This document shows, in pieces, positions 56,501 to 64,000 of a stretch of DNA of 64,000 bases. Source of the DNA: Entophlyctis helioformis (Eukaryota; Chytridiomycota; Chytridiomycetes; Chytridiales; Chytriomycetaceae); the NCBI GenBank assembly GCA_025526915.1, contig JAHLKH010000013.1, positions 1-64,000 on the forward strand, in the 5' to 3' direction. A program made the translations under genes and the position numbers. Under the pieces are notes generated by a model. That model saw only the letters and a list, made by a program, of their open reading frames with translations, did no database searches and had not been told where the DNA came from. Positions within the stretch are counted from its first letter, which is position 1. Each line of letters begins with the position of its first letter.

Positions 56501-57542
56501 TGCTATGGCAGCAAACAGCTGACATACACCAGGGAAAACACGCAGTCCAAGGGCAGCTGCAATGGTCGCAACGCCCTGGTGATTGAACGTGCGGATGTTG
56601 GTGGCATGCCCGCTGTGCATGCGTGTCATCAGGACACCGCAACGGCCAGCACAATGGAATACGAGATCCGAATCGCCAGTGATGACCGCTAATGGCAGGA
56701 CATTGCTGCAGGATGCAGGTTGTCAGCCATCAATCATAACAGACAGATGTCATGCCGATCTGTACCTTGGCTGGCTTGCATACTCGGCAGCGTCGCGTGC
56801 GATGCAAACATCGGCTTCGTGTTCGCACCAGCATACAGCATGGTACGACAGCGGGTCGAGAAACGCCTCAATCGCTTCCTTGATATGCTTCTTGTCGCCT
56901 TGCGTGAGAGTGAAGCAGCGCATCAGCGCCTGCTCCTCTTTCCTGCAACAATGACTGTTAGTTAGAATCATCTTGATGCTGCACAAACAAGTGACCTTAC
57001 TTTTCTAATGCCCCACATCGGCGACGGTGTTTGCGTTTGGCACACAACTGTTGAGCTGTTGCTGCTGCGCGCAAGACGTCCAAGGTGCGGCTGGCATGCG
57101 CCTGCTGCTTGATTCCAGTCTCGGCAAGCCTGCCATCAACATGGAAGACGACGATCCGGCCGTTGCCGACCGACTTGAGGAAGCTGTCGAGGACAGGTGC
57201 AAGAATTGCCAACCACCCACTGACAGATGATGGCAGGTGGGAGGCAGCCAGTTTACGGAGTGTTCCGTAGAAGATGCTCAAAGCATCAACATGGACAATT
57301 CCGGATACGAGCATGTGCGGTTGCAGCTGTGGTGGTGGTGGTTTCCTTTGAAGCAGGCGCAGCATCAATGGTGGTGGCAGAAGATGGGGTCGAGTGGTCG
57401 CGCTGTTGTAAATGCTGCTGATGCTGTGTTGCGTGGTGTCTTCAAGCACCAGATCCAGTCCAGCAGACAGCGTCGTCCCGAAAGGTAGTGCCTTGCCGCC
57501 CTGCCCCTTGATGACTTTTGGGATCACTCTTGGAATGCCCAT
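50532..57542 (-). CDS. FEN1/XPG-like nuclease fused to Fanzor (TnpB-family) RuvC nuclease, right copy
   Basis: Exons from the minus strand: 57,542-57,001, 56,942-56,766, 56,705-56,470, 56,381-56,075, 55,976-55,941, 55,850-55,487, 55,408-55,327, 55,250-55,015, 54,941-54,828, 54,743-54,589, 54,525-54,270, 54,189-52,454, 52,380-52,108, 52,044-51,934, 51,869-51,832, 51,754-51,522, 51,454-51,305, 51,202-50,933 and 50,843-50,532. Exon phases match the left copy throughout. FEN1-type motifs: MGI start, IVHVDALSIFY, VFHVDG, CEHEADVCIARDAAE, ITGDSDLVFHC and ANNDYHS (last Asp kept). Fanzor motifs: VVSLDWGQRYLFGA (RuvC-I), VVWAFGIDF, NENLTSQMCPQC..CIPC and HRDVLGATNIGMVAL (RuvC-III). The linker exon 5 (AVDATTTHQA) aligns with the left copy, and no start codon sits at the Fanzor boundary, which favours a fusion. 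The intron 4 5' site is GC (AG|gcaagt). Two one-base losses, near 53,939 and 52,751, at places intact in the left copy. Confidence 0.86.
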
Positions 57543-58386
57543 GCTGCGCGAGTGTCAGAGCGAGTGGCGGTGGCGTGGCGGTGGCGGTGGCGGTGGTGTC
57601 AGTGTGCAAGCACGTGCTTGCTGGACGAGTTGGTGGGCGAGGGGGCGTTGGCGGGCAAGGAGGCGTTGGCGGGTGAGGGGGCGGCGTGCGTTGAGAACTG
57701 GGCCAGCCAGACATGGACAGTGAGGCGGCAAGAGCGAGAGAGGACAGAGCAAAGGCAGCAAGTGCGAGCGTCAGTGCCAGTCAGAGTACGCAGTTGGGTC
57801 TGTAGATGGATGGACAGGAGCACACCAACCTGCCGTCTGTGGGCCGAGCGACTGCGTGTGGCTGCGAGAGCAAGAGGGGGTTGGACAGCGTCGTGGGCTG
57901 GACGGGATGGGGCGGTCGGTTGGTCGGTGGGCAGGAGGTGGAGCAAGGCACGGTCGAGAGTCAGCTCGCCACTGCTCCAACAGTGCGGCAGCTGCCGTGG
58001 TTGGCAGTCGACTGGCTCCACTGGGCAATGAGCGGCATGTACGCACCACTCGAAGGCTGCAAGACTTGACGGATGCCGCCTCGCAGTGAAGGGGCGTGCC
58101 GCAGTGGCTGTTGGGGATGGTTGTGTGTCGACTTGGGAAGCCCGAGTGGTTGATGGTGCGGCAGGCTTGTGAAGGCTTGCGAGGCACTGGTCATGTGGCA
58201 GCCCATGTGCACGGCACTCTTGTGCCCATCGGAACCATCCGCCTGTCAGCTGCCGCTGTGTTGTCGCCCGTGTTGTGCTCGCTGTTGATGGCGCGCATTT
58301 GGGCAAGTGCCGCGACCAGATCTGGGCTCGACCAATCACAGCGATCCCACCACCAGTGGCAGTGGCGCTCTGACAACAGAGTTGGA
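57543..58386. promoter_or_regulatory. Divergent promoter region between gene A and the FEN1-Fanzor gene (right copy)
   Basis: About 0.84 kb. The side near gene A (from about 58,210) is conserved with the left copy and includes gaccaatcacagcg, a CCAAT box at about 58,331. The fusion-gene side (57,550-58,100) is not similar to the left copy and holds ggtggcg/gaggcgttggcggg repeats. Confidence 0.5.
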
Positions 58387-60141
58387 ATGGACGAGCAACA
58401 GCCACCACATGCCGCCGTGCACCAGCAGGACGACATGGACGCAGCAGCCACCACAGAGCCAGCTCCCAGTCAAGCAGACCCGCAGGCCATCGACCCAACA
58501 GGAAAGGTTCTGGACAACAGCTTGTGCTTCCACTGCAACAATGGTTCATTTGAAAGCATGACACTGGTGGACAAGAAGAACCAAATACATTCGCTGCTGC
58601 CGCTCGTCAAGCTCACAGATGGCCCGCGTAAAGGCGTCATATGCATCCAAGTGTCTCGCCTCCCCTTGGTTCTGACAAGCTTCATGCCAAGACGACTTAA
58701 CAACAACGTCCCTGCTCTTGCCATCAAGGCAAAACCTGGCGGCCGTGAAGTATAGGTGGTGCTTCTCAAAGACATCGACAAGCTTCTCGTCATGCTCCCA
58801 TGCCTCGAAGATCCCAGCAATCCTGACATCGTGATGCATGGCATTGCATCCGATCCCTCGTTCAAGAGCAGCGTCCTCCAACTCCTTGAGCACTATGCAG
58901 AGTACCGCGATCATCACAAGGTAAGTCTGATCACCCACAACACACAATAAGCAGTGTAATCACTCACTGACTTCTAAACCTCACACGGCAGTTTGCCGAG
59001 ACGAGCGTCTTTGCAGCAGCCAACAACCAGACTCTGGGCATGCTTGCGACACTTGATCCAAATGCAGAGTTTGCAGTCCCAGAAGGGGCGACCTTTACGC
59101 ACCTGTATGGTCGCGCGCTTACGTCCTATCCCGTGGAGCAAGTAAGCTTACAAACGGGCAGGCAACACACTCTCCTTGACAATCAGCACTAACCATTGCA
59201 TGGGACACAGCTGTTTAACGCGTGGCGAGACAGTTTACGACGGACTGGAAAGGGCCGGAATGACAAGTCAGACCTGGAAGAGTTCATGTCAGTCGCGCGA
59301 AAGATGCAACTCATCTTCAAGATCAGGTCGATGGACGTCAAGCAGCGCGGATTCCTTGTTGAGCCATCCTCCAAATGCCGGTAGGATATTCTCATAGGAT
59401 GTGTATGAACTGATCGCACAGCAGACTAACTGCACAAACAGCACATACCCATCCTACGAGAAATCATACAACATCTTTGTATGGGGCCCCATCAGCGATC
59501 CCGTCCGGAAAGAGTATGCTGTCTACACAAAGGCAGCCAGGACAGAGGTTGACATGAGTGTGAGCAGGATTGCTGCAGGCATTCAGTGTGTATCGCCTCG
59601 ACAGTTCTCAAAGTCAGACCAATCCAAGCGCGAGGCCTTACAGCAGCTCGACGATACGCGGCAGCTCGACGATGCGCCGAGTGATCCATCCATGTCCTCG
59701 TTGGTGAGCTCGTCTGCCTCTTGTGCGATGGCTGTCAACAGTTGCGACTCTGTTGACACTGTGTGCCTTGACAATCTCGACGACGGCAAGGACCTTATGG
59801 ACGAGCCTGGAGAGCCAGCCGTTGCTGTAGCTGCCACGCCAACAGCCAGCCGCCAAAGAGCGTCAAGCAAGCGGAAGAGAGCAGCAGCAGATGCCAGTGC
59901 GTTTGTGCCGGCTGTGACGTCGGCCGTTCGGACATTGCAGCAGGCAGCCCCAGCAGCACGCACAAGTGCGCCGACTGGACGCAGAAGGCCAACAGCTGCA
60001 ACAGGCAGTCGCACGAGAGTTCTTGGTGACACTACCAACACGCAACCAACTGCTGCCCCTTGGACGGGCTCAGCAGACCACAAGCCAGCGCCAAAGCGAC
60101 GACGACTTGAGAAGGCATCGACTGCAGGCTGCTCAGAGTGA
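58387..60141 (+). CDS. Element gene A, right copy: uncharacterised, probably nuclear protein
   Basis: Exons 58,387-58,920, 58,992-59,141, 59,211-59,380 and 59,442-60,141, all with GT-AG introns in phase. ATG at 58,387 (MDEQQPPHAAVHQQDDMDAA) is preferred because a CCAAT box lies just upstream; an in-frame ATG at 58,288 is possible. As in the left copy, a TAG (58,753-58,755) follows ..KPGGREV in exon 1, and the frame then continues in the same register with VVLLKDIDKLLVMLPCLEDP. The conserved middle (DPNAEFAVPEGATFTHLYGR, NIFVWGPISDP) is unknown to me. Two basic clusters (KRKRAAADA and PKRRRLEKA) look like nuclear localisation signals. The C terminus is full length here. Confidence 0.72.
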
Positions 60142-60288
60142 CTGGGGAATCCGGACAAGAATATGAAATTGGATTCAAAATGATTGAAAATTGGATGCCA
60201 AATTGAACAAAATTCGAGGCAAACCAGCCGGCCAATCAGGTGCCGGCGCAAGGTTTTCTATGGGAACGAAATCAATTACCCCCCCCCC

Positions 60289-60294
60289 GCCCTG
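60289..60294 (+). repeat. Possible 6-bp target-site duplication, right side of right element
   Basis: gccctg immediately after the C-run; partner at 50,280-50,285. Confidence 0.35.
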
Positions 60295-60381
60295 CTCCGA
60301 TCCACGTCTGTTCACGAATTCAGCGACGGTTGACCACCGAGTAGCTTTCATAGACACCGACAATAGACCCGTAGAACCCGC

Positions 60382-63300
60382 ATGAACGCCAGACAGTTCA
60401 AGCCCGAGCCGTACGTCTTCCCGGACGGCCCGTGCTTCTTCACCAACATCACCCAGGGCGTGCCGCTGTCGTCCGAGTACTCGTGTGCTCCGGGCTACTA
60501 CTGCCCAAACACCAGCCCGGCGGATCCGCTCTCGCTGCCCGCCGCCTGTCCCGGCTCGCTTGCCTGCCAGACGGCCCGTCTGAACAGCATCGATTGCGGC
60601 GTAAGTCGCTCGCAGCCTGGCCCTCGTACGGCGTCGCTGCCTGCCTGCCTGCCTGCTGTGGCCAGCGGCGTCTGGGCTTCGATGGCCCACCGCCACTGCG
60701 CGTCGGCAATGTTGCTGCTGCTTTTGTGCCTGCTTTTGTGTCTGCCGCCGTTGGTGGTGATGGGCAGCGGTACTGACGCTGTCCGCTGCGGTGCACCCGT
60801 CTGCTGACAGCCCCAAGGCAAGTTCGAGCCGTCCATCTGCCCGCCGGGCAGCTACTGCCCCACCTTCCGCGAGAAGTTCGTTTGGTAAGCACCGCCTGTG
60901 CCGCCTGTGCCGTCTACGCCGTCTGCGCCGCCTGTGTTGTCTGCACTGGCTTCCGCCCCCCTTTCATCGACCCGTGAACAACGCCCCATTCACATGCCAT
61001 TTGTCGCCATCCAGCCCTGCAGGCAGCTACTGCCCCTCTGGCTCCATCGCCCCCATCAAGTGCGACCTGCTGGCCATCTGCCCCGAGGGCACCGTGGTGC
61101 AGAAGGCCTTCTCGGGCATCGTCGTCTGTGCGATTCTCGATGTGGTGATCCTTGTGATCTTCCTCGTCCTGCGTCTGCGGGAGATCAAGGCAGCCAACGG
61201 CGACTGGAAGGAGCTCCTGCCCGCCTTTGTGCGCAGAGCGATCGACGACCGCTTATCGTCTGGCCATGAAGCGCCGCTCGCGGAAGTGCAAAACACTTCG
61301 GCCGAAACCGCTGTGCACAGGCTGGACAAGGATGCGGCTGTCGAGAACGTTGAGGCAAGGGGCAGCAGCATCAGCAGCAGCAAGAAGGCGGCCGCCAACA
61401 GCGTCAGAGTCAGCACAAGCGAGGACTTTGGAGAGGTTCCGTTTGTGAACGTGGCCTCCCTGTCCGAGACTTGGCGCCGCGGTCTTGGCGGCCGCGATCT
61501 GCGCCTCGACTTTACCTTTACCGACATGGGCCTGCAGCTGCCGTCTGGCAAGCAGATCCTGCAGGGCGTCAATGGACAGATCAAGTCGTCGCGCATGACA
61601 GCCATCATGGGCCCGTCGGGTGCTGGCAGTGAGTGTGCTGCTCGTGTCTGCCCATGTCGTCTCTGCATTGGATTGCAGCCGCAGTTGGACTCACACGCCT
61701 CTTGCACGATCCCAACTCCGCTCCAACCCCGCTTCCACCCGTCTAGAAACCACCTTCATGAACGTGCTGTGTGGCAAGGTCAACCGCACCAAGGGCGAGC
61801 TGTTTGTCAATGGCAACAAGGCAGAGATCCCGCAGTACAAAAAAGTCATCGGATACGTGCCGCAGGACGACATCATGATCCGCGAGCTGACGGTGCGCGA
61901 GGTCGTGCTGCACTCGGCCAAGTGCCGTCTGCCGCGCTCGTGGACCAGTGCCGAGGTCGAGACGCACGTTGATGATCTGCTGCAGGCCCTCAAGTGCGTT
62001 TGGTGGCTCTGACTTGCATGCGGTGTCGGCTGGACTGGACTGGACTGACTCGAGAATGCACGCCTCCCTGCAGCCTTTCGCACGTTGCACACACTCCCAT
62101 TGGTGACGAGACCACTCGCGGCATCTCTGGCGGCCAGCGCAAGCGCGTCAACATCGCCATGGAAATGGCCGCCGTGCCGCTCTGCCTGTTCCTCGACGAG
62201 CCCACGTCCGGCCTGGACTCGACCGCCGCGCTCGATGTCGCCGACATTCTCAGCCAAGTGTCGCAGCTCGGCCTCACGATTGTCGCCGTCATCCACCAGC
62301 CACGCATCGAGATCTACCGCAAGTTTGACGACGTGCTCATGATTGCGCCGGGCGGTCGCACCGCGTATCTCGGCCCCACCTCGCAGGCCAAGTCGTACTT
62401 TGAGAGTCTCGGCTTCGAGTTTGATCCGAACGCCAACGAGGCCGACGTGCTCATGGACATTCTGGCCGGCAAGGCACGCAACAGCCGCGACAAGATCACG
62501 CCTGACGACCTTGTGCGTCTGTGGGCTGAGCGTCCTTCTGACTTGTCCAGCTCGGACAACGATCAAGAGGCCGGCGACAGTATCAGTAGCGCCGAGCTTG
62601 ACAAGACGCTCGCCAGTCTTGCGAGCGACCGTGGCGCCAACCCGTTCATGCAGGCCATCTACTGTCACAACCGCAGCGTGCTCCAGCAGCAGCGCCTTGC
62701 CGGCACTGTTGCCCTCGAGGTCATTGTCGGCATGCTCTCTGGCGGCCTCATGGGCATCGCCAGTCAGGGTGCCGGTGAGCTCTTCAGCGGCATCTTCATT
62801 CCTCCCTACACGCCCCTCTCGCCCGCCCCCATTCAGTGGCTCGTTCCTCTCACCGGCATGCTGATTGGCATGTCGGTGGGTCTGGCCGGCGCTCCGGCGG
62901 TGTGAGCGTGTTCAGTGACGAAAAGACAGTGTACTGGCGCGAGGCTGCTGCCGGCCACTCCAAGGCCGGGTACTATATCGGCAAGTCGGTCGCAACCTTT
63001 TACCGCATCGTTCTGTCGGGCCTGTAAGTCGTTTGTGTTGCCACCAACGCGCCATTTGTCCAAGCCCAACACTAACACGGTGCCGCGACAGTCACTTTGC
63101 CGCCATGTACCATTTCCTTGCTGTGCCGCTTATCCAGTACAGCAGCATGTACCCCATCGTCCTGCTCCTCTTCTACAGCGTGTACGGCATTGCTGCCATC
63201 GTGTCCATGATCGTCAGCCGCGAGAACGCCCGTCTCCTCTCGGTCATCACCAATCTGTTTGCCGCCGTCTTTTGCGGCTACGGACCCACGCTCAGCGATG

Positions 63301-63647
63301 CCAAGAAGTGGGGCCTGCTTTTCCTGTGGGAGCTCTCTGCCAACAAGTGGAGCTCCGAGGCATTCTGTGAGTCCCGACTCGCGCGAAGCCATGCTGCCAT
63401 GCCGCCATGCCGTGATCTGCAATCGCTGCTTTTGCTAACCTGCAAACTGTCTGGCTTGATGCTGCCAGTCTCCGAGTCCATCAAACCATACAGGAGCGTG
63501 TATGTCATCGACGAGGCTGCCAAGATCTTTGGATACACGCTGGACCGCTACGCACTGAATCTTGGCATGATGCTTGTGCTTGGAACAGCCACTCGCATCG
63601 TTGCCTTTGTGCTGATGCTTGCCATGAACCGCGACAAGCAGCGCTGA
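60382..63647 (+). CDS. ABC transporter, ABCG (White/Adp1-like) half-transporter
   Basis: Membrane exporter with a cysteine-rich N-terminal ectodomain (APGYYCPNTSPADPL, ICPPGSYCPTF, CYCPSG), then a membrane segment (IVVCAILDVVILVIFLVL). The nucleotide-binding domain follows: Walker A GPSGAGKTT split by an intron at about 61,630-61,746, Q-loop GYVPQDDIM, signature GISGGQRKRVNIAMEM, Walker B LCLFLDEPTSGLD and H-loop AVIHQPR. A membrane domain ends the protein (MYPIVLLLFYSVYGIAAIV and others). Exons include 60,382-60,600, 60,811-60,884 and 61,027-about 61,630; further introns lie near 61,995-62,095, 63,028-63,091 and 63,367-63,469. One base is missing near 62,897 (SVGLAGAPA then GVSVFSDEKTVYWREAAAGH in the next frame). 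The start may lie further upstream: the right element ends only about 95 bp before the first usable ATG, so the original 5' end may be displaced. Confidence 0.9.
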
Positions 63648-64000
63648 GCATCCACATCTGTCGTCTGTCGTCTGCCATCTGTCTTCTACCATCTGTCATC
63701 AGCATCAGCATCGGCATCAAATACATCAACTGTATCCCATCATCGTTGCCAACAGAATGTGAAACCGCCGCCCTCGGCAGCCTTCCGTTGCCGTCTTCCG
63801 CGGCTTCAGGGCCATCGCGGGTGCAGGCCAGAGATCGGCGTTTGAAGCGTCGCTTTGGTCTTGATGCCGCCGATGGATGTTCTCGGCACAAGCAGCCGGG
63901 CTCAAGCGCAACTTTGTCTGCCTGCGCCCCGCAACTTTTTTTCCACGCATCTGACTTGCATCAGGTTTGCAAGCAGCAGCCAACCGCCCTCCCAACAACC
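63648..64000. other. 3' flank of the ABC transporter, no clear gene
   Basis: Begins with ctgtcgtctgtcgtctgccatctg repeats and catcagcatcagcatcggcatc. A minus-strand frame of 90 codons at 63,726-63,998 is rich in Arg/Ala and not convincing. A T-run (63,936-63,943) is present. Confidence 0.5.

Larger units (their letters stand above)
50286..60288 (-). mobile_element. Fanzor-FEN1 element, right copy
   Basis: About 10.0 kb, in opposite orientation to the left copy and otherwise collinear with it. It ends in a C-run (60,279-60,288, preceded by AATTA) on the ABC-transporter side and in GAGGGGTGGGCAAC (from 50,289) on the SNF5 side. Gene A is on the plus strand, the FEN1-Fanzor gene on the minus strand. 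Similarity to the left copy is very high over gene A, the RuvC exons and the ends. It is much lower over the first exon and the middle of the fusion gene. Confidence 0.88.

Noticed and set aside
63726..63998. Minus-strand frame of 90 codons after the ABC transporter
   Set aside because: No recognisable motif and random-like composition; not supported as a gene.
1..64000. tRNA and rRNA genes
   Set aside because: I looked for cloverleaf-like and conserved rRNA stretches by eye and saw none I could defend; a tRNAscan run would settle it.

Overview
The window reads as nuclear DNA of a GC-rich, intron-rich fungus. Genes are split by many short introns (mostly about 55-100 bp, GT-AG with a few GC-AG, CTAAC/CTGAC-like branch points). 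Their products are typically fungal: neutral trehalase with a PKA-type site, hexokinase, S10 carboxypeptidase, P450, SNF5, an ABCG transporter. A zoosporic (chytrid-like) fungus is my best guess, from the ankyrin-repeat genes, the Fanzor element and the general style. That is inference, not proof.

The main feature is a roughly 10 kb mobile element present in two inverted, partly diverged copies (6,051-15,969 and 50,286-60,288), plus a deleted relic at 1-205. Each full copy has a poly-G terminus followed by TAATT, a second terminus of the form CGAGGGGTGGG, and two divergently transcribed genes. Gene A is an uncharacterised, probably nuclear protein. The second gene has about 19 exons. Its first exons encode a FEN1/XPG-type structure-specific nuclease domain (Met-Gly-Ile start and all the acidic clusters). 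Its last exons encode a Fanzor/TnpB RuvC nuclease with a zinc ribbon. The reading phase is kept across every junction between them, and the linker exon aligns in both copies, so I read it as one FEN1-Fanzor fusion of about 1,850 residues. Downstream of it lies a conserved non-coding 3' end that is the natural place for a guide (omega) RNA. I know of no description of this architecture.

Both copies sit a short distance upstream of a host start codon: about 70 bp before hexokinase on the left, about 95 bp before the ABC transporter on the right, where a TATA box is left on the far side of the element. Between the copies (16-50 kb) lie host genes: hexokinase, a COG0523 GTPase, a very large MATH-domain protein, an F-box/LRR protein, a secreted-type membrane protein, an ankyrin/IMPACT locus, a P450, a second ankyrin gene, a KA1-type protein kinase, a dienelactone hydrolase, a serine carboxypeptidase and SNF5. 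The 32.7-43.2 kb stretch around the ankyrin genes is repeat-rich, with several direct and inverted duplicated blocks.

One caution applies everywhere. Many well-conserved genes (trehalase, ABC transporter, MATH protein, kinase) lose frame by exactly one base, without splice signals. The same kind of one-base loss is seen in both Fanzor copies, at different places. This looks more like residual indel error in the assembly than wholesale gene decay, so 'broken' genes here should not be taken at face value.
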